Part shown: in pieces, positions 1-8,488 of the stretch
Layout: the number at the start of each line of letters is the position of its first letter
Position numbering within the stretch: position 1 is the stretch's first letter
Assembly: GCA_000383715.1 (NCBI GenBank)
Contig: KB911838.1
Location: forward strand, 1-64,000
Length of the DNA stretch: 64,000 bases
Source of the DNA: Verrucomicrobia bacterium SCGC AAA164-E04
Lineage (GTDB): Bacteria > Verrucomicrobiota > Verrucomicrobiia > Limisphaerales > AAA164-E04
Reading direction: 5' to 3'
The notes under the pieces: model-generated
What the model was told of the DNA's origin: nothing
The model's database searches: none
What the model saw: only the letters and a program-made list of their open reading frames with translations
Translations under genes and position numbers: made by a program

Positions 1-247
1 AATGAGACCCTTTCCTATCGAAACGCATGGTTCCCTCTCGCGATTCCGAAGTCAGGAAATTCTTGGAATCAAGATATTGAAAAAGAAGTCGTTTCACGGA
101 TTTCTCAGGCCAGCCGGTATAATGATAAGTTAAATTTTTTTGAGGCACTTTCTTGCCGTAAGGTGTCTGGCAGGCAATCAAACCACAGCAAGCCATGATC
201 AGGAAAAATAAAGGAAATGAAAAGGTGAACAAAGATTGGTTTCGCAT
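1..247 (-). CDS. Putative lipoprotein, N-terminal part only (runs off the left edge)
   Basis: Reading the minus strand from ATG at 247 gives 82 uninterrupted codons up to the window edge. The first residues form a signal peptide: MRNQSLFTF, then a hydrophobic stretch ending in a lipobox-like GLIAC (Cys at about residue 27; an earlier MACC is also possible). This suggests an exported lipid-anchored protein. The visible mature part is polar and basic, with KRLLFQYLDS, and I recognise no family in it. The gene is divergent from the PEP-CTERM gene at 521, and the 270 bases between them are A/T-rich. The C-terminal part lies outside the window, so function cannot be judged. Confidence 0.5.
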   Translation of the reverse strand, partial: MRNQSLFTFSFPLFFLIMACCGLIACQTPYGKKVPQKNLTYHYTGWPEKSVKRLLFQYLDSKNFLTSESREGTMRFDRKGSH

Positions 248-370
248 GGCTAGAAATAAAAAAACATAATCAATTTACAGGAAAATAAACAGATTTCACT
301 TCAAAAGTAATGAAGTGGCGTATATTAATAATAAAAACTAAATAAATAACATATAAATATATTGAAAAAA

Positions 371-408
371 AATGTAATACCAACATGATGATAGGAATCC
401 ATTACATT
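371..408. promoter_or_regulatory. Inverted repeat in A/T-rich divergent intergenic region
   Basis: AATGTAAT at 371-378 and its exact complement ATTACATT at 401-408 are separated by 22 bases. The repeat sits in the very A/T-rich spacer between two divergent genes that both encode exported proteins. It could be a bipartite operator, but an 8-base repeat in A/T-rich DNA may also arise by chance. Confidence 0.25.
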
Positions 409-473
409 CAAATATGATGTGTTGGATGAAGCCTGAAATTGTGAGTGGATGTTTTAGGGAGTGCTTACGTGAA

Positions 474-496
474 AATGCAAGCGCTTCTTGTGCATT
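474..496. promoter_or_regulatory. LacI-family-like operator candidate before the PEP-CTERM gene
   Basis: The perfect palindrome AAGCGCTT (479-486) lies inside a wider inverted repeat AATGCA (474-479) and TGCATT (491-496). LacI/GalR-family regulators commonly bind sites with a central CG flanked by AAG/CTT-type half-sites. The site is 25-45 bases before the preferred ATG at 521. Seen: the palindromes. Inferred: the regulator class. Confidence 0.3.
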
Positions 497-520
497 AAAC
501 AAACAACAGAAAGGCAAAGC

Positions 521-1168
521 ATGTTTCGTAATTCAATCTTATTGTTATTTTCATGCATCTTCATGAGCCAATATCTTTGTGCTCAAATAATCACTTTCAG
601 CTTTAATGGAGCTGCGGGTAATGAGTTAGCTTTTGGTGCAGATAACCAACCAGCCAATGGAAGTGCGAGCGATATGAGCCGAGGCAATGGGGTCAATGCT
701 TCCTTAGCGAGTGGAGCCTTCAGCGCCAGTTCATGGAGTCATGATGGCCTGGATGTTAATGATTACTTTACATTCTCCCTCACACCTGACCCAGGATTTG
801 AATTATCAATAACCGGCTTGCAGCTTGATGAACGGCGTTCCGCGACAGGAATTCACGATTGGTCTCTTCGGTCAAGCTTGGATATATTCGCGTCTGACAT
901 AGGAACTGCTTTCTCACTTCCCGATGATACTTCGTATCGCAGAGATCAATCGATCGATTTATCAGGCGGCTTGTTCGATGACTTGACCAACACCATTGAA
1001 TTTCGATTTTATGGTTACAATGCTGAATCCAGTAGTGGTACCTGGCGGTTGGATAATCTAGATTTATTCGGGGTCATTACTCCAGTGCCAGAGGTTTCTG
1101 GAACCACATGGATCGCATTGAGTCTCTTTGGTTTTTATTGTTGGAATCTAAAAAAAGGGGGGGTATGA
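521..1168 (+). CDS. PEP-CTERM sorting-domain protein
   Basis: An exported protein of 215 residues. I start it at ATG 521, preceded by AAGG at 511, rather than at the in-frame TTG 488, because the signal peptide begins there (MFRNSILLLFSCIF, cleavage near LCAQ). The middle is a Ser/Gly/Asp-rich beta-sheet-like region without a known fold. The C-terminus has the three parts of a PEP-CTERM signal: a PVPE motif, a hydrophobic helix (TTWIALSLFGFYCW) and a basic tail (LKKGGV). Such tails are recognised by exosortase, which cuts at the PEP motif and is thought to hand the protein to the surface or exopolysaccharide matrix. No exosortase gene is in the window. A second PEP-CTERM protein lies at 37126. 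Confidence 0.75.
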   Translation: MFRNSILLLFSCIFMSQYLCAQIITFSFNGAAGNELAFGADNQPANGSASDMSRGNGVNASLASGAFSASSWSHDGLDVNDYFTFSLTPDPGFELSITGLQLDERRSATGIHDWSLRSSLDIFASDIGTAFSLPDDTSYRRDQSIDLSGGLFDDLTNTIEFRFYGYNAESSSGTWRLDNLDLFGVITPVPEVSGTTWIALSLFGFYCWNLKKGGV

Positions 1169-1389
1169 AAAAGTCTCCACCCAATGCCTTTCTCAAGATT
1201 CCATCAGCAATAAAAAGCTCAAAAAACCTACTCTATCATGATTTTTCCAATCCGAAGTCAAAGGATATGAATCAAGCGAATCACTTCTCATGCATTATGT
1301 CCCTTTCCTTTGATAACATGCTGCGAACCATCATTGACTAAAGTTCCAATCGTCCCGCATTATTCCCCTTTAATATCAATCACAAAAAC

Positions 1390-2514
1390 ATGGCAACAAA
1401 AGCATCCTCCAGATCAAAACAGCCCAACTTTGCTGGCGCTGGTTCAAGCGAAGCTGACAAAGAGCGCAATCTCGATACTGCGATTCAATCCATTACCAAA
1501 ACTTTTGGTGATGGAAGTATCATGCGCCTTGGTAACGCACCCTCGCAAAAGAAAATCGACGTCATTCCAACCGGGGCCTTGTCGATGGACCTTGCGCTTG
1601 GAGTCGGCGGTTTGCCGCGAGGTCGTATCGTCGAAATTTATGGCCCCGAATCCTCAGGTAAAACCACTGTCATGTTGCATGTGATTGCCAATGCCCAAAA
1701 AGCCGGAGGTACCGCCGCTTTTATTGATGCTGAACATGCCCTTGATCCTGGGTATGCCCGCAAATTGGGTGTTAATCTGGATGATTTACTTGTTTCTCAG
1801 CCAGACAGTGGAGAAGAGGCATTGACGATTTGCGAAACCCTTGCCCGGTCCAACGCTCTGGATGTGATCGTGGTGGACTCTGTTGCTGCTCTTGTGCCAA
1901 AAGCTGAACTTGAAGGTGACATGGGGATGGCAACGATGGGGATGCAAGCAAGGCTGATGAGTCAAGCCCTTAGAAAACTGACCTCAGTGCTTAACAAGGC
2001 CAAGACAACTTGTCTTTTCACCAATCAATTACGCGAAAAGGTGGGGGTCATGTTTGGGAGTCCAGAAACAACGCCAGGTGGTAAGGCTTTGAAGTTTTAT
2101 GCCAGTGTAAGGATTGATATTCGACGCAAAGAAACTTTAAAAGATGCTACTGGAAGCGCCATAGGTAACCACGTCAAAGTCAAGATCGTTAAAAATAAAG
2201 TTGCTCCCCCTTTTGCAGAAGCGGAATTCGATATCATGTATAATCAGGGTATCCACAGAGAGAGCAGTATTCTGGACGTTGCGCTGTCATATGGCGTGGT
2301 TCAGAAGCGTGGCGCCTGGATCCAATACAATGGTGAATTGATTGGTCAAGGTAAAGAGGCTGCTCGAACTGCGATGGCTGAAAAACCTGAAGTGACGGCT
2401 CAGATTGTCAAAGACATCATGGCCAAGAGAAATCCAGAAGCCGCAAAATCTGAAGATAAGAAGGCTGATGGCAAGGAAGCTGAAGAAAAAGATACCAAAG
2501 GTAAAAAGGCATAG
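1390..2514 (+). CDS. recA: Recombinase RecA
   Basis: RecA forms ATP-dependent filaments on single-stranded DNA, drives strand exchange and triggers LexA self-cleavage. The 374-residue product is family-typical: N-terminal helix ([20 protein letters not shown]), Walker A GPESSGKT at 85-92, Walker B around [10 protein letters not shown], the MAW-type segment before loop L1 ([10 protein letters not shown]), loop L2 region ([15 protein letters not shown]) and a charged Lys/Glu-rich tail after about residue 345. It stands alone, with neither recX nor a competence gene beside it. No Shine-Dalgarno is visible before the ATG, and I found no convincing SOS box upstream. Confidence 0.98.
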   Translation: MATKASSRSKQPNFAGAGSSEADKERNLDTAIQSITKTFGDGSIMRLGNAPSQKKIDVIPTGALSMDLALGVGGLPRGRIVEIYGPESSGKTTVMLHVIANAQKAGGTAAFIDAEHALDPGYARKLGVNLDDLLVSQPDSGEEALTICETLARSNALDVIVVDSVAALVPKAELEGDMGMATMGMQARLMSQALRKLTSVLNKAKTTCLFTNQLREKVGVMFGSPETTPGGKALKFYASVRIDIRRKETLKDATGSAIGNHVKVKIVKNKVAPPFAEAEFDIMYNQGIHRESSILDVALSYGVVQKRGAWIQYNGELIGQGKEAARTAMAEKPEVTAQIVKDIMAKRNPEAAKSEDKKADGKEAEEKDTKGKKA

Positions 2515-2575
2515 CCCTTCACAGCATAACGACGTATTGATCGCTTGACTAAAGTTAAACTCGATTTTTTATCAC

Positions 2576-3883
2576 ATGAACCTGTTTCATCGCATTGCAC
2601 CGGTACTGATTGCCTGCTCGGCTGCTTTGGGTATCCAATCTCAAGCTCTGGTTCCCTTGCCAGAGGGGGATTTTTTCGAGCCTTTTCGACCTCATCTTTC
2701 GGTTCCGAATCAGGAGCTCATTCTGCGAGAAGGGGACCGGCTGGCTATATGTGGTGACTCCATTACGGAGCAGAGGATGTATTCACGTATCATTGAAACC
2801 TACTTGACGGTATGCGTTCCTGATTTGCGAGTTTCTGTCAGGCAGTTTGGTTGGAGCGGTGAACGTGCGCCCGGTTTTTTATCGAGAATGACCAATGACG
2901 TTTTACGGTTTCGTCCTACCATTGCCACGACCTGCTATGGAATGAATGATCACCGGTATCAGCCATTCACCGCTGAAATCGGAGATGTCTATTCGCAGAG
3001 TTCTCGGGCCATCATTCAGGCCTTTAAATCACATGGAGTTAGAGTTGTTCAGGGCTCTGCGGGTACGGTGGGGAAAATGCCTTCCTGGGTCAAAACTGCT
3101 GAAGGGAATGTGCAGGATCTTAACCTTGGCCTTCTTGAATTGAGAAATATTGATGTTCAGCTGGCTCGCGAAGAAAACGTGACTTTTGCAGATGTGTTCT
3201 TACCGATGCTGATCCAAGGGCATGCTGCCCAGCAAAAGTACGGGGCCAGTTACATGATCACTGGAAAAGATGGGGTTCATCCTGACTGGGCGGGCCAATT
3301 GGTGATGGCATATTCGTTTTTGAACGCATTTGGCCTGGAGGGTAATCTGGGTCAAATCACGATAGATCTTGAAAATAAGTCTGCATCGACGATGGGGGGG
3401 CACGAGGTTCAAGGATACAATGATGGGCGACTGACTCTTTCAAGTCGTCAGTATCCTTTTTGTGCGACCGGGGCATTGGGGGATGATTCCAGTATGCGAT
3501 CTGGTATGGAGTGGGTGCCTTTCATGGAAGAATTGAATCGACTGACCCTCAAAATAAAAAATCCTCCTGCTGCTAGGTATCGGGTATACTGGGGGGCATT
3601 TGAAAAAGTCTACTCCAGTGAGGCACTGAGTCAGGGAGTCAATCTTGCTGCAGATTTCTTAGAGAATCCTTTTTCGGAAGCCTTCAAAAAAGTGGATCAG
3701 GCGGTCGCAGCCAAGCAGGCTTATGAAACGCGTCAGATAAAACAGATTTTCCATGGACCTGAAGGAAGGGCTGACAAAGAGATGGCTGCCGCGTTGACTG
3801 AAAAAACGCGTGAACCACTCGTCAGTGCCATTCGTGATGCTTTCCAGCCCGTTGTTCATTCCATTCGTATAGTCAGTGAATAA
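2576..3883 (+). CDS. Secreted SGNH/GDSL-type hydrolase
   Basis: A 435-residue exported esterase/lipase-like protein of the SGNH superfamily. A signal peptide (MNLFHRIAPVLIACSAALG, cleavage near SQA) precedes the catalytic blocks: block I GDSIT with Ser62, block II Gly92 in QFGWSGE, block III Asn124 in GMND, and block V Asp232-x-x-His235 in DGVHPDW. All catalytic and oxyanion residues are present. The last 150 residues after the SGNH fold are an extra region of unknown role. In related bacteria such enzymes often deacetylate polysaccharides. The PfkB kinase and the NupG-type symporter that follow make carbohydrate use plausible, but the substrate is not shown by the sequence. Confidence 0.88.
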   Translation: MNLFHRIAPVLIACSAALGIQSQALVPLPEGDFFEPFRPHLSVPNQELILREGDRLAICGDSITEQRMYSRIIETYLTVCVPDLRVSVRQFGWSGERAPGFLSRMTNDVLRFRPTIATTCYGMNDHRYQPFTAEIGDVYSQSSRAIIQAFKSHGVRVVQGSAGTVGKMPSWVKTAEGNVQDLNLGLLELRNIDVQLAREENVTFADVFLPMLIQGHAAQQKYGASYMITGKDGVHPDWAGQLVMAYSFLNAFGLEGNLGQITIDLENKSASTMGGHEVQGYNDGRLTLSSRQYPFCATGALGDDSSMRSGMEWVPFMEELNRLTLKIKNPPAARYRVYWGAFEKVYSSEALSQGVNLAADFLENPFSEAFKKVDQAVAAKQAYETRQIKQIFHGPEGRADKEMAAALTEKTREPLVSAIRDAFQPVVHSIRIVSE

Positions 3884-3959
3884 AGACTGGAGTGTTTTCA
3901 ATAAGAGTCTGCGGTCGATCGCTCCATTCAATCGGTAGACTGCCTTGTCAGATATTTCG

Positions 3960-4868
3960 ATGACCACAACGAGCCAGAAATCCTCAATTTTTGGATTGGG
4001 AACGATTGTGGTGGATCATCAGGTTTATCTGAATCAATTCCCGGATGCGGATACCAAATGTGAAATCCTTGAGGATAGATTCCAGGTAGGCGGTCCCGTT
4101 CCAACGGCTTTGGCTCTTCTCTCAAAATGGGGGCATTCTACCTCTTTTCAGGGAACTTGGGGACAGGATGCCTACGGTGAAATGATAGAGGAGGATCTTC
4201 AGGGAAACAGGATCCATTTGGCGGGTTCATGTGCAAAGGCTGGCAGAAAGAGTGGTTTTGCCCATGTCTGGATAGAGCGAACGACTGGCCGGCGAACGAT
4301 CGCCTGCCACCGAGGAGATTCGGTCATAGATCCTGAAGCGCTTCATCTTGAAAGTATCAAGAAAGCAGACGCTATTCACCTGGATGGCTGGTCAGGGTCG
4401 GCAGCGATCAAGGCGATCAGAGAGCTGAAATCACGAAATGGAAAGGTATTTTTAGACTTGGGCTCTCCCAAGCCATCCTGGGAGGATCTGGTTTCCAAGG
4501 TGGATTATCTGAATCTTCCCGAGGGATTGCTGAATAAGTTATTTCCGGGCCAGCGCCTGACCGCATGTGCAGAAAAGTTACTCTCGCTTGGGCCCTTGGA
4601 AGTAACCATCACACAGGGTGTCAGAGGGGCATGGCACTTTTGCAAGGAGGCAAGCTTGCATCAACCTGCCTTTCCTGTGGTGGCAACTGATACGAATGGA
4701 GCGGGTGATGTCTTCAATGGTGCGATGATTCATGGGACACTTGCTGGCTGGGCTCCTCGGGTAAAACTTCGTTTTGCAACGGCTGTTTCTGCCTTGAAAT
4801 GTCAAAAACCAGGGAACCGAAGTGCGCTACCTGAGCTCGCGGCCGTGGAAGCATTTTTAGATCAATGA
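3960..4868 (+). CDS. PfkB-family carbohydrate kinase
   Basis: A cytoplasmic ribokinase-type sugar or nucleoside kinase of about 302 residues. It has the N-terminal substrate-binding Gly-Gly (FQVGGPVPTALALLSKWG) and the C-terminal PfkB signature DTNGAGDVFNGA, which holds the catalytic Asp and the anion hole. I prefer ATG 3960 over the in-frame TTG 3945, because the family normally begins a few residues before the first strand (IFGLGTIVVD). The exact phosphate acceptor (ribose, fructose, adenosine or another) cannot be told. It follows the SGNH hydrolase by 76 bases and precedes a NupG-type symporter, so uptake and phosphorylation of a sugar or nucleoside is a reasonable but unproven reading. 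Confidence 0.85.
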   Translation: MTTTSQKSSIFGLGTIVVDHQVYLNQFPDADTKCEILEDRFQVGGPVPTALALLSKWGHSTSFQGTWGQDAYGEMIEEDLQGNRIHLAGSCAKAGRKSGFAHVWIERTTGRRTIACHRGDSVIDPEALHLESIKKADAIHLDGWSGSAAIKAIRELKSRNGKVFLDLGSPKPSWEDLVSKVDYLNLPEGLLNKLFPGQRLTACAEKLLSLGPLEVTITQGVRGAWHFCKEASLHQPAFPVVATDTNGAGDVFNGAMIHGTLAGWAPRVKLRFATAVSALKCQKPGNRSALPELAAVEAFLDQ

Positions 4869-4987
4869 GCTTGCGGATCATGGCAGTTTTACCTACCATG
4901 TAACATATTTCTGCGAATCACCACTCATAGACTTTGATCAATATCGTTATGCGATCAATTCAAGCAGGAACAATTTCACAAAAATAC

Positions 4988-4993
4988 TATAAT
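4988..4993 (+). promoter_or_regulatory. Consensus -10 hexamer placed for a near-leaderless transcript
   Basis: TATAAT ends four bases before the ATG at 4998. With the usual 6-8 base distance to the start point, transcription would begin at or within the start codon. No good -35 element is visible at 16-18 bases upstream, and no Shine-Dalgarno precedes the ATG. An A/T-rich chance match cannot be excluded. Confidence 0.3.
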
Positions 4994-4997
4994 TATC

Positions 4998-6320
4998 ATG
5001 ACCTCGCGAGTTAGGCTTCTTTTATCTTCCATGATGTTCCTGCAATTTTTTGTATGGGGTGCATGGTTCACAACATTAGGAACCGTTTTGACTGCTCAAG
5101 ACATGAGCGGGGTGATTGGAGCGGCTTACGGAGCGGTACCCTTGGCTGCCATCATCGCTCCACTCTTTCTCGGATTGATTGCAGACAGGTTTTTCAACTG
5201 TGAAAAGACCATGGGCATCCTGCATCTTATTGGGGGAGCCCTTCTCTTTGCTGGACCTTCGCTCATCGCAAACAAGCAAGGGGACACCTTGAGTTACATC
5301 ATTTTGGCAAACATGCTCTGTTACATGCCCACCTTAGGGCTCAGCAACACAGTTGCGTTCACCAACATCAAGGACCGCAATGATTTTCCGGCGCTCAGGG
5401 TTTGGGGGACCATTGGTTGGATTGTTGCTGGCTTGGTGGTTGGAGGCCTGGGAATGTCGAGCAGTCCAAAAATCTTTACCATGGCCGGAGTTGCAGGCGT
5501 CCTATTAGGTTTATTGTGTTTTGCGCTACCCAAAACGCCTCCGCCTAGCCGGGACAAGCCCATCAGTATTGGAACCCTCTTCATGGTCGATGCCCTCAAA
5601 CTCATGACGAGTATCCCTTTCGCTGTGTTCATCATATGTTCAATGCTGGTTTGTATTCCTCTAGCTTATTACTACGCCTACACGGCCGTTTATCTGCCGC
5701 AAATCGGCTTTCAAGCAACCGCAAGTACCATGGCGCTGGGACAAATCTCAGAAATCTTCTTTATGCTTTTGGTTCCCTTCTTTTTCAGGAAATTGGGAGT
5801 CAAGGTCATGATCCTGATAGGGATGCTTGGATGGGTCGCTCGTTACGCACTTTTCGCAATGGGGGCACCAGACCAAGTAGTGTGGATGATACTCGCAGGA
5901 GTGATCCTCCATGGCGTTTGCTACGATTTCTTTTTCGTCACGGGTTTCATGTACACGGATAACAAGGCGCCCAAGGAAGTCAGAGGGCAAGCCCAGGCCT
6001 TGCTGGTGTTTTTCACTCAAGGCCTAGGAATGTTTTTTGGCTACTGGATTGCAGAGATCAAGTTTGAAGCGCTGCGTCAACAATCCGACGCCCTGAGTGC
6101 GGCTATCGAGACAACTACTTTTGGCTTCTGGGAATCCTTCGGGAAAATGTTCTTGGCGCAAAAGCCAGAAGTGGATACCTCCATTACTCAGGCAGCCATG
6201 GAGGGATGGAAAACATTCTGGATGTTTCCCTGTTTCATGGCGCTGGCCATTGCCTTGGTCTTTGCCATCACTTTCTGGGATAAATACAAGGAAGAAGACG
6301 CAAACAATCCAGAACAATAG
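4998..6320 (+). CDS. NupG-type MFS nucleoside/sugar:H+ symporter
   Basis: A 440-residue inner-membrane transporter with about 12 hydrophobic segments. The N-terminus (MMFLQFFVWGAWFTTLGTVL) and the GLIADRFF motif after the second helix match the nucleoside:H+ symporter branch of the major facilitator superfamily, related to E. coli NupG and XapB. In Verrucomicrobiota and Bacteroidota this branch often lies next to sugar-phosphate isomerase/epimerase genes, exactly as here: the isomerase starts 30 bases downstream. That pairing suggests uptake of a sugar or sugar-like compound rather than nucleosides alone. The start is the first ATG before the first membrane helix. Confidence 0.88.
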   Translation: MTSRVRLLLSSMMFLQFFVWGAWFTTLGTVLTAQDMSGVIGAAYGAVPLAAIIAPLFLGLIADRFFNCEKTMGILHLIGGALLFAGPSLIANKQGDTLSYIILANMLCYMPTLGLSNTVAFTNIKDRNDFPALRVWGTIGWIVAGLVVGGLGMSSSPKIFTMAGVAGVLLGLLCFALPKTPPPSRDKPISIGTLFMVDALKLMTSIPFAVFIICSMLVCIPLAYYYAYTAVYLPQIGFQATASTMALGQISEIFFMLLVPFFFRKLGVKVMILIGMLGWVARYALFAMGAPDQVVWMILAGVILHGVCYDFFFVTGFMYTDNKAPKEVRGQAQALLVFFTQGLGMFFGYWIAEIKFEALRQQSDALSAAIETTTFGFWESFGKMFLAQKPEVDTSITQAAMEGWKTFWMFPCFMALAIALVFAITFWDKYKEEDANNPEQ

Positions 6321-6350
6321 AACAACCATTCATTCAACTTCAATATATCT

Positions 6351-7253
6351 ATGCAACGTCGACATTTTATCAAACAAGCAGGACTGGCTCTGGGCGCATT
6401 GTCAACGACCCCAGTATTTGGCGCAGCCAAAGGCCCCCTTTTCGAAATATCCGTCGCTCAATGGTCGCTTCATAAAACGCTTTTTGCCGGCAAGATGGAT
6501 CACCTTGATTACGCAAAAGTTGCCAAAAAAGAGTTTGGCATTGAGGCAGTTGAATATGTGAACCAGTTTTTCAAGGACAAGGCTACCGACGGTAACTATC
6601 TGATGGAAATGCGCCGGCGCGCTGAAGGTGAAGGGGTTCGTAGCCTGTTGATCATGATTGACGGAGAGGGTAACCTCGGAGATGCGGATGAAAAAAAGCG
6701 TCAGCAGGCCGTGGAAAACCACCACAAGTGGGTGGAAGCTGCCAAGTTCCTGGGATGTCACTCTATTCGGGTGAATGCCGCCACAGGTAACAAGGGATCC
6801 TACAGTGAGCAAATGGTCAGGGCCGCTGAAGGGCTTTCTTCGCTCGCATCCTTCGCAGAATCTTACCGTATTGGTGTCATTGTGGAAAATCATGGAGGCT
6901 TGTCCTCAAATGGCGCCTGGTTGGCGGGTGTGATGAAGAAAGTTGATTTGCCTAATTGCGGAACACTTCCGGATTTTGGGAACTTCCGTGTCAGTAACGA
7001 TGAGACCTATGATCGTTATCAAGGCGTCAAGGAATTGATGCCGTATGCGCACGCAGTGAGTGCGAAATCTCACGATTTTGATGCTGAGGGTAATGAAGTG
7101 CACACTGATTATCGCAAGATGATGAAGATCGTCCTTGCTGCCAAATACAGCGGTTTCGTGGGTATCGAATATGAAGGGAGCAAGTTGTCTGAGAAACAGG
7201 GAATCCAGGCGACCAAGAACCTCCTCGAAAAGGTACGTGACGAGCTGAGCTAA
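6351..7253 (+). CDS. Tat-exported sugar phosphate isomerase/epimerase-like TIM barrel
   Basis: A 300-residue protein of the xylose isomerase-like TIM-barrel family, which includes hydroxypyruvate isomerase and inosose dehydratase. The N-terminus [18 protein letters not shown] is a twin-arginine signal, so the folded enzyme is probably exported. Barrel motifs include [31 protein letters not shown] (a metal-ligand Glu), a second acidic site near [16 protein letters not shown] and the final GIEYEG. It is the second gene of a likely two-gene operon with the symporter, ended by a hairpin terminator. The substrate is unknown. Confidence 0.88.
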   Translation: MQRRHFIKQAGLALGALSTTPVFGAAKGPLFEISVAQWSLHKTLFAGKMDHLDYAKVAKKEFGIEAVEYVNQFFKDKATDGNYLMEMRRRAEGEGVRSLLIMIDGEGNLGDADEKKRQQAVENHHKWVEAAKFLGCHSIRVNAATGNKGSYSEQMVRAAEGLSSLASFAESYRIGVIVENHGGLSSNGAWLAGVMKKVDLPNCGTLPDFGNFRVSNDETYDRYQGVKELMPYAHAVSAKSHDFDAEGNEVHTDYRKMMKIVLAAKYSGFVGIEYEGSKLSEKQGIQATKNLLEKVRDELS

Positions 7254-7273
7254 GCTCAAAATAGCCATTTTAT

Positions 7274-7304
7274 AACGGGCAGGCGTCATGTCTGTCCGTT
7301 TTTT
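7274..7304 (+). terminator. Rho-independent terminator after the isomerase gene
   Basis: AACGGGCAG (7274-7282) pairs with CTGTCCGTT (7292-7300) with one G-U pair and a 9-base loop, followed by six T at 7299-7304. It closes the symporter-isomerase operon. The hairpin contains an ATG at 7288 that is in frame with the next gene. This is why I place that gene's start at 7318. Confidence 0.85.
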
Positions 7305-7317
7305 AATCCAAAAGCGC

Positions 7318-7683
7318 ATGATTCCATTTCAGATTATATTCAACCCGACGAGTTCACATGAACTATCGAAAATGCCCAAAGAATTGCAATTGGACATTCT
7401 TGGTGATTTTCGTGGGTTTCCGCAGGACGTACGCTCCAAGGATTTGGACCGTTTTGGTAAATTGGAACGGCAGGGTAAACAGTTATATCGCTACCGTTTG
7501 GGAGATTACCGTGTTTATTTTGAGCGCTGCGAGCTGGGAATCATCATTCACCGAATTTTGAACAAGAACACACTGAAGGATTTCCTGTTTCGCTCCAGCC
7601 TGCCTCTGGGTGAAGACGAGGCATTGCAGGAAAATCCCAAGTTCTGGGAACTCATGGATGTCAGTTCCGGGGTTTCGAAGTAA
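7318..7683 (+). CDS. Solitary RelE/ParE-like protein
   Basis: A small basic protein of 121 residues. The first 90 residues resemble the RelE/ParE toxin fold: an N-terminal strand (MIPFQIIFNPT), a helical part (ELSKMPKELQLDIL), then YRYRLGDYRVYFE and a final strand with IHRILNKNTLKDF. The GDYRVYFE segment matches the strand that in RelE-type ribosome-dependent mRNA interferases carries the catalytic arginine. A further 30 residues follow the fold. No antitoxin gene lies on either side: upstream is a terminator and downstream a convergent HNH gene. It may therefore be a domesticated RelE homologue rather than an active toxin. Confidence 0.65.
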   Translation: MIPFQIIFNPTSSHELSKMPKELQLDILGDFRGFPQDVRSKDLDRFGKLERQGKQLYRYRLGDYRVYFERCELGIIIHRILNKNTLKDFLFRSSLPLGEDEALQENPKFWELMDVSSGVSK

Positions 7684-7706
7684 AGAGACCCCAACAAGCG
7701 GTATGA

Positions 7707-8330
7707 TCATGTGTCTTCGCCAATTTCAACATTCCAATAAGCAACATCCAGGAAGTGGCGCCAACTCGAATGTCCCGGGAATGAGAGATTGATTTGGACA
7801 TAAGGTCGCCATTTCGGGCGTTTGGGTTGCCTTATCAGGTGCATACTCGCTTCATGCGGAGTCCGGTTGGCCTTGCGCGTGTTGCAGGGAATGCAAGAAC
7901 AGACGATATTTTCCCAGCTGGTAGGTCCTCCGTGGTCACGAGGTATAACATGGTCCAGGTTCAGAAACTTTCTACCAAGGGTTTTTCCGCAGTATTGACA
8001 TGTATTGCGATCTCTTTCAAAGAGATTGTGACGTGTGAATTTGACCTCTTTCTTCGGGAACCGGTCATAAACCATTAACAATATGACCTTTGGGATTGCT
8101 ATTTTGAAAGAGATCGTGTGAATCTGCTCTCTTGGTCCAGAGCAAGAATCCGTTGAAAAATCCTTCCACTCGTGAAAGGAATACGTCTGGTAATCTCCAG
8201 TGGGAGATTCGTTGACTACTTGAGCCCTGCCTTCAAAAAGAAGGGTGAGCGCCCGGCGAGCCGAGCAGACATTTACGGCCTGCCAGAGTCGGTTGAGTAC
8301 CAATACAGGTTGTTCCAAAACGGTTGCCAT
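7707..8330 (-). CDS. HNH endonuclease
   Basis: A 207-residue protein with a C-terminal HNH nuclease domain. The zinc-binding pairs are Cys111-x-x-Cys114 (CQYC) and Cys146-x-x-Cys149 (CIPCN). The catalytic motif is LDHVIPRDHGG around residues 125-135, with the conserved Asn at about 141. The N-terminal half (VLNRLWQAVNVCSARRALTLL) is typical of a stand-alone HNH family found widely in Planctomycetes, Verrucomicrobia and cyanobacteria. Its biological role is not settled (DNA repair or phage-related). No intron, phage or restriction genes are nearby. It converges on the RelE-like gene and is divergent from the TPR gene at 8489. Confidence 0.85.
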   Translation of the reverse strand: MATVLEQPVLVLNRLWQAVNVCSARRALTLLFEGRAQVVNESPTGDYQTYSFHEWKDFSTDSCSGPREQIHTISFKIAIPKVILLMVYDRFPKKEVKFTRHNLFERDRNTCQYCGKTLGRKFLNLDHVIPRDHGGPTSWENIVCSCIPCNTRKANRTPHEASMHLIRQPKRPKWRPYVQINLSFPGHSSWRHFLDVAYWNVEIGEDT

Positions 8331-8365
8331 ACGCTTTTAGAGGATAGTGTTACTTAACAGAGGCG

Positions 8366-8379
8366 TTGACGTCTGTCAA
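8366..8379. promoter_or_regulatory. Short inverted repeat in the divergent HNH/TPR promoter region
   Basis: TTGAC (8366-8370) and GTCAA (8375-8379) form an inverted repeat. TTGACG can also serve as a -35 element for the rightward gene, with ATAAAT 18 bases further on as a poor -10. The two readings compete, and support for either is weak. Confidence 0.2.
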
Positions 8380-8488
8380 TTCGCCGTCCATAAATGTATG
8401 GGTTCAACGTCAGAGCGGTCCTGCCTAATGATGATGTAATTGTCACGACTTGATCGCGTGGGCTAACGATGATTTTATAAAACAGAAT

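Noticed and set aside
1165-1341. 58-codon frame starting with ATG overlapping the stop of the PEP-CTERM gene
   Set aside because: A G-rich run precedes it, but the product has low complexity, no recognisable domain and lies in the spacer before recA. Chance is more likely.
1310-1389. GAAC...GTTC arrangement upstream of recA as an SOS box
   Set aside because: The half-sites are 14 bases apart, while known boxes of this type have about 4; no other SOS-like site is near.
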